A stretch of 42,249 nt of DNA, from assembly GCA_902776195.1 (NCBI GenBank), contig CACYPF010000018.1, forward strand, positions 1-42,249, written 5' to 3'. Below, piece after piece: positions 7,394 to 15,104 of this stretch (position 1 is its first letter; every line of letters begins with the position of its first letter). The stretch is from an uncultured Prevotellaceae bacterium (lineage in GTDB: Bacteria; Bacteroidota; Bacteroidia; Bacteroidales; Bacteroidaceae). The translations under genes were made by a program, and so were the position numbers. The notes beneath the pieces were generated by a model. That model made no database searches. It saw only the letters and a program-made list of their open reading frames with translations, and was not told the DNA's origin.

Positions 7394-8236
7394 CTACTTC
7401 TTATTCATATACTCCGGGAAGGTAAGTGACCAGCGTGAGCCACCCCATTGCTTGCAGAGTGTGTCGTAATCAGCCAGTTTACTATAGCGCAATGCTTTCT
7501 GCAACCAAGGGCGACGGATCTTATCCTTGACGAAATTACCATAGATCTCAAACTCGGAAAAAGCGGATGGAGTAGCCAGGCTACGGTCATAACTCTCTAT
7601 GGCGGCATCGAGCCAAGGCTTCCCCCACCGTTTGCTAATCGTTTCCTGCAACACCTTCAGCTGTTCTTTGTCAAACAGCATTTTATGGTCAACATACGAC
7701 AGATTGTCTAATTGTAGCTCAGGAAGGAAACGATGGAGGTGGTCAATGATAGGCTGATGGTATTCGTATGTCTGATAAAAAACTGTCTTGCTGTCTTCTG
7801 TCAGGAACACATGCGGACGGATGAGCACATGGTCGGCATCTATACACAGGTAGTACCTACATGTTCCCACCTTGCCGCTGAGTTTCAGCAACTGCTGGAA
7901 GAACCATCCACTGCGGTCTTTGATGGTGCCATCAGACCAGTTCACCTTCAGGTTGATCTCCTTGGGATTAAAACCGAACACCGTTGACTCATCAACAAAC
8001 ACGAGTCCGTTCTCCTGACAAAACTGAATGACCTCGTCCTGTGGTGGAGCCACGATATAAATATCCTTGATAGGATGAGGAACACAATGACGGATACCTT
8101 CCAAGCATAAAGGGAAGATACGCAGGTCTTTTGCCACTAAGGGTATTACGACATCAATAGGTTCCTGTGACGGTTTCAGTTCTGGGAAATGACGCCATGC
8201 AAATAGGCGGTAGCGGATTTTACGTATTTGCGACAT
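7394..8236 (-). CDS. DUF6492-like putative glycosyltransferase
   Basis: A 280-residue soluble protein. An N-terminal VDVVIPLVAKD segment, the IYIVAPP strand and a DADHVLI motif (about residue 128) look like a GT-A fold with a DxD metal site. FYQTYEYHQP and PSAFSEFEIYGNFV are the recognisable conserved blocks of the DUF6492 type. It is the last gene of the leftward heptose operon, 3 bp after the HddC-GmhB gene, so it may use GDP-heptose. The family assignment is from recall of motifs and the function is inferred from context. Confidence 0.55.
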   Translation of the reverse strand: MSQIRKIRYRLFAWRHFPELKPSQEPIDVVIPLVAKDLRIFPLCLEGIRHCVPHPIKDIYIVAPPQDEVIQFCQENGLVFVDESTVFGFNPKEINLKVNWSDGTIKDRSGWFFQQLLKLSGKVGTCRYYLCIDADHVLIRPHVFLTEDSKTVFYQTYEYHQPIIDHLHRFLPELQLDNLSYVDHKMLFDKEQLKVLQETISKRWGKPWLDAAIESYDRSLATPSAFSEFEIYGNFVKDKIRRPWLQKALRYSKLADYDTLCKQWGGSRWSLTFPEYMNKK

Positions 8237-8239
8237 AAT

Positions 8240-9553
8240 TTATAATGATTTTAAGATTTCTGACAATACATGTTCTAAAGCTCCGGGCTTGTTTCTCTCA
8301 ATCTTGACACTATGAAGTAATCCTGCATTCCTTCCAGCCTCAACATCAGCATCACTGTCACCTATCATGACAGATTGTGACAAGTCGATATGGTAATCGG
8401 AGGCGGCTTTCAAGAACAGACCTGCTTTCGGCTTCCTGCAGTCACAGTTGATTTTATATTCAGGTCTTTCTCCTTCAAACCCTTTATCCGGATGATGAGG
8501 ACATACATAAATGCCATCCACAAAGGCACCAGACTTACCTAAATCTGTTTCCATCTTATCATGTATCATCCTCAAATCTTCCCAATCGCAGTCACCACGT
8601 GCAATGACTGGTTGGTTGGTGACCACAATAGTCAGGTATCCGGATTTGTTGATCAACTTGATGGCATCTTCCACTTGTGGAATTAACTCAAACTGCTCTG
8701 CTTTGGTAAGGAAACCAACATACTGATTAATGGTGCCGTCACGATCGAGAAACACAGCTTTCTGAGGATGCTTTAGATTGCGTGCCCTTACTTTTCCTTT
8801 CTCTATATCTTCCTCCACCTCATAAAATCTGTCAGGAGTACCCATGTCTTTGATATATTCTGTCGTATCATAAGCAAAAATCCTCCCACTATTGATGTGA
8901 GGTTTAAGGACATCCCTGTCAAGGTCTATCTTATCAGGATTCTCCGGATGACGGGGGACATAGCTCTTAGCCACTTCCTGAAGTAATAATGGGGATATTA
9001 TCTCTATCCCGGCATTCACGCGATTCTGATAGTATAAACGCTCGTCTTCTTTGTTCATCCACTGTTTCACACAATGAGTATCTACAGGAAGTCCGCCAAC
9101 GGTCTGCGGCGGAAGAATCTCCGTAACGAGCAGTGAACTGTCATAAGGATGCCCATTAGGGTGGGTCATCAAACTCGCCCAGGCATGTTTTTTAAAATGG
9201 AAATCGATGAACCGGTTGAAGTCCACGTCAAGGACAACATCCCCGCACATCAACAGGAAATCCTCTGTCAGCTGTGACATCTTAAACAAAGCGCCGGCAG
9301 TCCCTAACGGTGTAGACTCTACAAAATAACTGATGCTCACTCCAAACGAAGAACCGTCTCTGAAGTATTCCTGAATCACTTCCCCCAAATGACCTATGAC
9401 GAGAATGATGTCAGTAAGACCACAAGCCCTCAGGTTTTCTATCTGCCATTGTAGGATAGGCTTACCCCCTATCTTTATCATCGGCTTAGGCACGTCATTC
9501 TTTATACTGGCAATGCGTGTGCCCTTTCCACCTGCCATAATCACCACTTTCAT
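8240..9553 (-). CDS. Bifunctional heptose-1-phosphate guanylyltransferase / heptose-bisphosphate phosphatase (HddC-GmhB fusion)
   Basis: A 437-residue fusion. Residues 1-240 form a sugar-phosphate nucleotidyltransferase with MAGGKGTR (6-13), VPKPMIKIGGKP (21-32) and the metal site CGDVVLDVD (103-111), matching HddC-type enzymes. Residues 262-437 form a HAD phosphatase with FLDRDGT (nucleophile D270, acid D272) and GDSDAD near 399. Its zinc loop, CPHHPDKG at 351 and CDCRKPKAG at 370-378, is characteristic of GmhB. The two halves would carry out the last two steps, 1,7-bisphosphate to 1-phosphate to GDP-heptose. The gene overlaps gmhA by ATGA. All partner genes are in the same operon. Confidence 0.85.
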   Translation of the reverse strand: MKVVIMAGGKGTRIASIKNDVPKPMIKIGGKPILQWQIENLRACGLTDIILVIGHLGEVIQEYFRDGSSFGVSISYFVESTPLGTAGALFKMSQLTEDFLLMCGDVVLDVDFNRFIDFHFKKHAWASLMTHPNGHPYDSSLLVTEILPPQTVGGLPVDTHCVKQWMNKEDERLYYQNRVNAGIEIISPLLLQEVAKSYVPRHPENPDKIDLDRDVLKPHINSGRIFAYDTTEYIKDMGTPDRFYEVEEDIEKGKVRARNLKHPQKAVFLDRDGTINQYVGFLTKAEQFELIPQVEDAIKLINKSGYLTIVVTNQPVIARGDCDWEDLRMIHDKMETDLGKSGAFVDGIYVCPHHPDKGFEGERPEYKINCDCRKPKAGLFLKAASDYHIDLSQSVMIGDSDADVEAGRNAGLLHSVKIERNKPGALEHVLSEILKSL

Positions 9554-10200
9554 CCCTCACCAAAGAATTTATCTTCCAACATCATACAAATACTATGGTA
9601 CACAGGTAGGTGCAGTTCCTGAATCTTAAACGTCTCTGTCTCAGGAACTCGGATGCAGACATCGGCAAAATCAGCCAATCGGCTATTAAGTCGACCAGTA
9701 AGTCCAATCACTTTAAGTCCCTTTGCCTTTGCCGTTATCGCCGCATAAAGTATATTCTTGCTGTTGCCCGATGTGGAAATACCCAAATACACATCTCCGG
9801 CTTTTCCATAACCATTGATTTGCTGGGCAAACACCAATTCTGGCAGCGAGTCATTCATGAAGGCTGTCGTCAGCGAAGAATGTCCTGTTAGGGAGATAGC
9901 AGGTAATGCACCCTGCAGGTTCTCAGCCAAGATAGCACCCATTTCCTCGTCAATGCTTTTTAAAGACTCTGCCTGATTAGCATAAACCTTTCTCTTCAAC
10001 CTGAACTCTTTCATCAACTCACCCACGATATGCTCGGAATCGGACGCAGAGCCACCATTACCCGACACTAACAGTTTCCTGTCTTTAAGATAGGCATCCT
10101 CTATCAGGTCGTATGCCTGTTTGATACTCTCCCTACAGACAGCCAGCTGTGGATATCTTTCTATCAACAAACAAAGAATATGTTCTTGTCTTGCCTCCAT
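9550..10200 (-). CDS. gmhA: Sedoheptulose-7-phosphate isomerase GmhA
   Basis: A 216-residue SIS-domain isomerase that converts sedoheptulose 7-phosphate to D-glycero-D-manno-heptose 7-phosphate, the entry step of heptose synthesis. It has the phosphate loop SGNGGSASDSEH near 46-57, GELMKEF directly after, and the second loop LGISTSGNSKN near 138-148. It is slightly longer than E. coli GmhA (192). It lies between the HldD-like epimerase and the HddC-GmhB fusion, with gaps of only 4 bp and an overlap. Confidence 0.9.
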   Translation of the reverse strand: MEARQEHILCLLIERYPQLAVCRESIKQAYDLIEDAYLKDRKLLVSGNGGSASDSEHIVGELMKEFRLKRKVYANQAESLKSIDEEMGAILAENLQGALPAISLTGHSSLTTAFMNDSLPELVFAQQINGYGKAGDVYLGISTSGNSKNILYAAITAKAKGLKVIGLTGRLNSRLADFADVCIRVPETETFKIQELHLPVYHSICMMLEDKFFGEG

Positions 10201-10204
10201 TACA

Positions 10205-11164
10205 TTACTTGTTATTTTGAATGAGCATTCTCACATACAGTTTCATCTTCTCCTCATTCCCTTTCGTAATCTCAGAAATCAGGTTTAGCTGTCCCTCGGC
10301 AAAAGTGTGGAACTGGAACTTCTCCCTCAGCGACTCTGGCATCTCTATCAATTTGATATACTCCGCTGGGGTCTTGGCTGCTACAACACCCTCTTCTATG
10401 AGTGTTTCAACCACAATCTCAGCTACACGACGGTGGGAGATGGGATGATTGCCACCAAGATTATATATCCCGTTCTCAAAATTGTCATACATCATCGCAT
10501 TGTACATCACCTCTGCCACGTCATCTACATAAACATGGTCGCGTACTATCTCATCCTTGAACAAGTCAATATATCCTTGTTCTCGCATCATTTTGTAGAA
10601 GCGGTAAGCGATATTAGCGTTCTTTCCTTTATGAAACTCTCCCCAGCCAAAGACATTAAAGAAACGGAAGCCTATCACTTTTACGTTTTTGAACTTCTCC
10701 TTATTGCCGTCGGTATACTTGTCGAAGAGCCATTTCGACCATGCGTAAATATTGTGAGGAAGCAAATAGTCCAATCCTCCATCCTGATGCTGTTTGTTGC
10801 CATAGACAGCGGAAGAGGAGGCATATACAAAAGGTACATGGCGTTGGACGGCAATATCGCAGTACATCTTGGAAAACTCATAGTTCATCACCATCATCAC
10901 CTTTGGATCATTCTCCAAGACATCGGCATTGGCACCAATATGGAAGATACCCTGGATATCATCAACATCTTCCAACGCTTCCCGGACACATGCCAAACCG
11001 TCAGAGTAGTCGATATAGTCTGTAAACTGCAATCCTAAAAGATTAGGCATCTTTGCCTCGTCATAGTTGTCTATGATAATCACATCACTGATGCCATTCT
11101 CATTCAGTTTTCTCACTACATTGGAACCAACGAAACCGGCTCCCCCCGTTACGACATAACTCAT
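10205..11164 (-). CDS. hldD: HldD-like heptose 6-epimerase (NAD(P)-dependent SDR)
   Basis: A 319-residue extended short-chain dehydrogenase with GGAGFVGSN (7-15), YASSSAVYG (114-122), YAWSK (catalytic Y140 and K144, same numbering as E. coli HldD) and FFNVFGWGEFHKGKNA (168-183), which carries the HldD-type lysine 179. Classical HldD acts on ADP-heptose. Here the neighbours make GDP-heptose, so the likely substrate is the GDP form, giving an L-glycero sugar. That substrate switch is an inference; the alternative is some other oxidoreduction at C6. Confidence 0.8.
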   Translation of the reverse strand: MSYVVTGGAGFVGSNVVRKLNENGISDVIIIDNYDEAKMPNLLGLQFTDYIDYSDGLACVREALEDVDDIQGIFHIGANADVLENDPKVMMVMNYEFSKMYCDIAVQRHVPFVYASSSAVYGNKQHQDGGLDYLLPHNIYAWSKWLFDKYTDGNKEKFKNVKVIGFRFFNVFGWGEFHKGKNANIAYRFYKMMREQGYIDLFKDEIVRDHVYVDDVAEVMYNAMMYDNFENGIYNLGGNHPISHRRVAEIVVETLIEEGVVAAKTPAEYIKLIEMPESLREKFQFHTFAEGQLNLISEITKGNEEKMKLYVRMLIQNNK

Positions 11165-11170
11165 AAGCTG

Positions 11171-12184
11171 TTAAATTTTTATTTCTTTCCTAGGGATATA
11201 CACTATGGGATTATAATGAATCACTGTTGATCCTTCATTCTCCAATTCAAAAGGAACGTGCATCAGTTCATGCAAAGCATTAATTACATGCTCCTGTTTC
11301 TCTTTTTCAACGTAGAACAACAAGAACCCGCCTCCGCCAGCTCCTAACAATTTACCTCCTAAGGCACCAGCTTTAATACCCCGCTCATATAATTCATCAA
11401 TGGTATTGTTGCTAATCTTACTGCCAGTACCCCTCTTTAACTTCCAAGAGTAATCCAACAATCTCCCAAAGTCATTGATATCTGCATGGCTGTCCTCCAA
11501 GATGGATTGTGCATCATTGACCAGACTCAGCATCTCCATCAGCTGTTTTCTTTTGTCATGTTGCTGATTGATGGTATCTTGTTGTATCTCGGAGGAGAAA
11601 CGCGAAATACCAGTAAAAAAAAGCATCAGATTTTCATCCAATATTTTCTTACGATCAGGACGGATAATAATAGGGACAACCTTGAAAGTGTTGTTCTCAA
11701 AATCAATCCTGTTTAATCCTCCGTAGGCAGCGGCTATCTGGTCTTGCCATCCACCAGACTCCTGGCAAAGGGTACGTTCCAGATATATCGCATCTTCGGC
11801 AAGTTTTCGCTTACCAACATACTTCCCTTTCAGGGAATAGAAAGCATTAAGCATTCCAACAGCAAAAGTACTGCTTGTCCCTAACCCCGTCCGTGCGGGG
11901 AGATCTCCTTCATACGTCAACCGGATTTCATGAATATCCAACATCCGCATTGCCTCACGTATGGCAGGATGTTCTATGTCATTGATATCATTAACACGCT
12001 CAAACTTGCTGTATACCAATTCTGAATAGTAAGGCATAAAAGGAGGGAGATGTCTGACGTTGACATAACAGTACTTGTCAAATGTCGTTGATATAACAGC
12101 ACCGCCATATTCATTGAAGAAAGACGGAATATCCGTGCCTCCACCAAAGAAAGACATCCGGAAAGGTGTTTTCGTGATGATCAT
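11171..12184 (-). CDS. hddA: D-glycero-alpha-D-manno-heptose-7-phosphate kinase HddA
   Basis: A 337-residue GHMP kinase that phosphorylates heptose 7-phosphate at the alpha anomeric position. It shows TPFRMSFFGGGTD at 5-17, the ATP loop LPARTGLGTSSTFAVG near 94-109 and the C-terminal GGKLLGAGGGGFLLFY. These match HddA rather than the bifunctional HldE of the ADP pathway, and no HldE is present. It is 6 bp from the HldD-like gene in one operon. Confidence 0.88.
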   Translation of the reverse strand: MIITKTPFRMSFFGGGTDIPSFFNEYGGAVISTTFDKYCYVNVRHLPPFMPYYSELVYSKFERVNDINDIEHPAIREAMRMLDIHEIRLTYEGDLPARTGLGTSSTFAVGMLNAFYSLKGKYVGKRKLAEDAIYLERTLCQESGGWQDQIAAAYGGLNRIDFENNTFKVVPIIIRPDRKKILDENLMLFFTGISRFSSEIQQDTINQQHDKRKQLMEMLSLVNDAQSILEDSHADINDFGRLLDYSWKLKRGTGSKISNNTIDELYERGIKAGALGGKLLGAGGGGFLLFYVEKEKQEHVINALHELMHVPFELENEGSTVIHYNPIVYIPRKEIKI

Positions 12185-12205
12185 AATGCTATCGCTTTTA
12201 TCAAG

Positions 12206-13048
12206 TTATACCATATTCTGAAACCAAAATGCAAACAAGCGGAAACCATCCTCCGTCATCTGTGACTCATCAGCCGTATCCATGCGATAAAGGGGGATGT
12301 CCCGGTACATGGCAGCCACTAATGAGAAGGTACTTGGAGGGCCTATCAGATAATCGCATTCAGAAAGCATGAACAAATCCTCGGGAGCACTTCCTCCTAA
12401 GCAGTGGATATGGGCTTTTTGACATAACTGTTGGAAACGTTCTTCCTTCACCGACGGGTCGTTGGTGGAGAGGTAAACATGAACCGACCTGTCCCGATGC
12501 ATCTCCACAAAGCGGTTGATATATGCAGCATAAATCTCATCAGAATAAAAGAATTGTCCATTACGCCATTTGTCATAGTCTCCACGACGGATGTGAACTC
12601 CCAGACGGAGAGTAGAGAGTGGAGAGTTAAGGGTGGAGGGTTTCTCTGCCTCCTGCATTTTCGTTTTGACAGGAGCGGTATACTGCTCGTCCAGTGTGAA
12701 GAGGTCAACAATTTCTTCGCGATATTTCAAGAAGAGGTCGTAGTAGCGCACGAACCAACCACTGACTACGATATGCCGATGCTTCATCATTTTACGTTCT
12801 AATGCTTCACGGTCACAGTCACGACGTTTGAAACTCGCAGTGGGAAGGATTTTGAGTGCAGCAAGATATTTTGCCACAAGATACCAACCAAAGCCAGTAA
12901 GGTTTGTGTGACATATCTTAAAATACTGGTATTTATAACTGAAGCGCATAGAAATGACTTTACGACCATGCTCCCTTCCCCATGCGTAGACATGGGCATA
13001 TTGCAACAAATTGTTACACATCTGGGACTTATCTCTAGCAAATATCAT
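12206..13048 (-). CDS. GT11-like glycosyltransferase (alpha-1,2-fucosyltransferase type)
   Basis: A 280-residue protein whose key motif is LGVHIRRGDY (about residues 150-159), the GDP-sugar binding signature of GT11 and related fucosyltransferases. It is followed by FYSDEIYAAYINR, VYLSTNDPSV and the C-terminal FMLSECDYLIGPPSTFSLVAA motif. Just before HIRRGDY a stretch reading PSTLNSPLSTLR is encoded by five tandem heptamers (12607-12641), so it is likely an insert. Because GT11 uses GDP sugars, it could accept GDP-heptose or GDP-fucose. Start ATG 13048 overlaps the GT90 stop by ATGA. Confidence 0.7.
   Translation of the reverse strand: MIFARDKSQMCNNLLQYAHVYAWGREHGRKVISMRFSYKYQYFKICHTNLTGFGWYLVAKYLAALKILPTASFKRRDCDREALERKMMKHRHIVVSGWFVRYYDLFLKYREEIVDLFTLDEQYTAPVKTKMQEAEKPSTLNSPLSTLRLGVHIRRGDYDKWRNGQFFYSDEIYAAYINRFVEMHRDRSVHVYLSTNDPSVKEERFQQLCQKAHIHCLGGSAPEDLFMLSECDYLIGPPSTFSLVAAMYRDIPLYRMDTADESQMTEDGFRLFAFWFQNMV
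12607..12641. repeat. In-frame heptamer array inside the GT11-like gene
   Basis: Five consecutive 7-bp units on the plus strand: GGAGAGT, AGAGAGT, GGAGAGT, TAAGGGT, GGAGGGT. The 35 bp are read in the gene as part of an STLNSPLSTL peptide just before the donor-binding motif. Confidence 0.8.
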
Positions 13049-14061
13049 AGGGCAGAATTGGTTATTTCAAAATATTTCTTGAGGACAAGCAGAGAGATGA
13101 GTTCCTCACGACTCTTGTCCTGAAACTGAGCAACATACTCATGAGCATGTTGTATGATAGCCTCCGCCTCTTCTGGATGGTCGATGAAATAATGCAACCG
13201 CTCCTCCAAGTCAGAGAAATCCGGTTTCACCTCAATATAATGATAGTTGGGAATAAGTGTTCCCTCCATAAACCATGTCTCGCACGTCAGACGGGGAGTA
13301 ACGGCAATAGAGTTGGAAGACATCACCCATTTCAGATTCGAGGCAACATCATTCCCTTCGAGAGACATCACAAACTTATAGTCGAGATGCTCCCCTATCG
13401 TCATCTTCTCACGCTGCCATTCAGGATGCCCGTCTATATAGTCAATAGAGGCGGCATCCACCATCGGATGACCAAACCAACGATTCATAAAGACCATCCG
13501 ATTGGGTTTCACATTCCCATCCTTGGGATTCCCCACATCTCCACGAAAGATAGCAACATCTCGCTTCTCACGCCAAGGTTTACGGTCATCAACAAATAGG
13601 AAATGGCGGACTCGGTTAAGTTTCAGCAATATCGAGCACTGGTTATTATCTCCAATGGGACGGCTTTTCAAAATGGTAGGTAATGTCTGTAAATCAGACA
13701 CGTCACCAGGTTTCAAAATCCATCGCGCTTGCGGGTCAAAATAGCGTGCCGATGCCATCGCATCGAAATAGTATGCCTTGGGATGGATGACAGGTTGCTC
13801 CGCAATACTGAATGACTGCTGGCAGAACATCTCCTTGTCATACTGCGTCTCCGAAGACAGTTTACAGTAATATCCTGCACGCCGCATAATCTCTTCACGA
13901 TCATTTCGCTTCTCCAACTGTTTCCACTTACCCTTGAGCATCCTTTGCATTATCCACGAAGGGATACACTGCTGCAGATAAGCTTTGGCAAAGAACTTCA
14001 TCTTACTGTTCTTGCCACTATGCAACATATAGTACAACTTTCGCTTATTGGTCATGCTCAT
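13045..14061 (-). CDS. GT90 (CAP10/LpsA-like) glycosyltransferase
   Basis: A 338-residue cytoplasmic enzyme. Its C-terminal half carries the GT90 signature: KRDVAIFRGDVG, then FVMSLEGNDVASNLKWVMSSNSI and LIPNYHYIEVKPDFSDL. Family members such as LpsA transfer hexoses in lipooligosaccharide synthesis. It is first in the heptose operon, consistent with adding a sugar to a lipid A-core or related glycan. ATG 14061 and 14055 are both possible starts. A canonical promoter lies 13-44 bp upstream. Confidence 0.8.
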   Translation of the reverse strand: MSMTNKRKLYYMLHSGKNSKMKFFAKAYLQQCIPSWIMQRMLKGKWKQLEKRNDREEIMRRAGYYCKLSSETQYDKEMFCQQSFSIAEQPVIHPKAYYFDAMASARYFDPQARWILKPGDVSDLQTLPTILKSRPIGDNNQCSILLKLNRVRHFLFVDDRKPWREKRDVAIFRGDVGNPKDGNVKPNRMVFMNRWFGHPMVDAASIDYIDGHPEWQREKMTIGEHLDYKFVMSLEGNDVASNLKWVMSSNSIAVTPRLTCETWFMEGTLIPNYHYIEVKPDFSDLEERLHYFIDHPEEAEAIIQHAHEYVAQFQDKSREELISLLVLKKYFEITNSAL

Positions 14062-14073
14062 CTCTTATGACTG

Positions 14074-14105
14074 CAAAATTACTGTTTTTCTGTCAATTCG
14101 GCAAA
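14074..14105 (-). promoter_or_regulatory. Promoter of the heptose/GT90 operon
   Basis: On the minus strand the -33 TTTG (14105-14102) is followed by a 20-bp spacer and the -7 box TAATTTTG (14081-14074). It lies 13 bp before the GT90 ATG and is back to back with the lpxL-type promoter. Confidence 0.8.
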
Positions 14106-14119
14106 ATTTGACCTAATTA

Positions 14120-14151
14120 TTTGCTCATTCACCATGAATTAACTACCTTTG
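14120..14151 (+). promoter_or_regulatory. Promoter of the LpxL-like acyltransferase gene
   Basis: TTTG at 14120-14123, a 20-bp spacer and TACCTTTG at 14144-14151. This is a full Bacteroidetes consensus and it places the true start at ATG 14166 or 14172. Confidence 0.82.
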
Positions 14152-14165
14152 TGGCATTAAACTGC

Positions 14166-15104
14166 ATGCTAATGAAATTCCTGTACTATCTTCTGATGAC
14201 AGTATGCTACCCTATCTCACTGTTACCTTTCTGGGTGCATTATCTTTTTGCAGACGTACTATACCTGTTGATTTATTACGTAGGAAGATACCGTGTAAAG
14301 GTAGTGAGAAAAAACCTAAGAAGTGCATTCCCTGAGAAGTCAGAAAAAGAGTTACGGCATATTGAAAAGGATTTCTACCAGTGGTTCTGCGATTATATCG
14401 TAGAGAGCATGAAACTGTTGACCGTCAGCGACAAGAATATCAAGAGGAGAATGGTGTTCAAAGGGACGGAGCAAATAGAGCAGTGTGTGGCAGAAGGGCT
14501 ATCCATCGGAGTCTATTTGGGACATTACTGCAACTGGGAATGGATCACATCACTACCCCTGTGGATTACGCCCAAGGTACAGTGCGCACAAATATACCAT
14601 CCGATTGAGAACAAAGGGATTGACCAACTCTTCCTTCGTCTGCGCCAGCGACAAGGTGCCATCTGCATTCCCATGGCAGACACCCTTCGCAAGATTATCG
14701 AGTTCAAGAAAGAAGGTCAACTCTTTATAATCGGTTATATCTCCGACCAAAAGCCCAATTGGTTCAATATCCATCACTGGGTCGATTTCTTGCACCATGA
14801 TACTCCCGTGCTGACGGGCGCCGAACGTATCATGCGGAAGTTCAACCATGCCGTGTTCTACGCCGACGAACGTCGTATACGCCGTGGGTATTATGAGGTA
14901 GAATTCAAACTTATCACCCGTGAGCCTCAGCAGCTAGAAGACTTTAAGTTGACGGATATCTATTACCAGATGTTGGAAAAGAGCATTCAAAGAGCACCTG
15001 CCTTTTGGTTATGGAGTCATGATCGCTGGAGTCGTACCCGTGAGGAGTTTGACAGACGTTTTGAGGTTGTCGACGGAAAAGTGATAGCCAAGACAACCCA
15101 TTAA
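14166..15104 (+). CDS. LpxL/HtrB-family lipid A acyltransferase
   Basis: About 312 residues with an N-terminal membrane helix followed by a lysophospholipid acyltransferase domain. The catalytic H-x4-D/E motif appears as GHYCNWEW, followed by IGYISDQKPNW and HDTPVLTGAERIMRKF, as in LpxL-type late acyltransferases. It would add a secondary acyl chain to lipid A at the inner membrane. The frame is open upstream to 14121, but the promoter at 14120-14151 rules that part out. Its TAA overlaps the TAA of the convergent sulfatase gene. Confidence 0.85.
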   Translation: MLMKFLYYLLMTVCYPISLLPFWVHYLFADVLYLLIYYVGRYRVKVVRKNLRSAFPEKSEKELRHIEKDFYQWFCDYIVESMKLLTVSDKNIKRRMVFKGTEQIEQCVAEGLSIGVYLGHYCNWEWITSLPLWITPKVQCAQIYHPIENKGIDQLFLRLRQRQGAICIPMADTLRKIIEFKKEGQLFIIGYISDQKPNWFNIHHWVDFLHHDTPVLTGAERIMRKFNHAVFYADERRIRRGYYEVEFKLITREPQQLEDFKLTDIYYQMLEKSIQRAPAFWLWSHDRWSRTREEFDRRFEVVDGKVIAKTTH

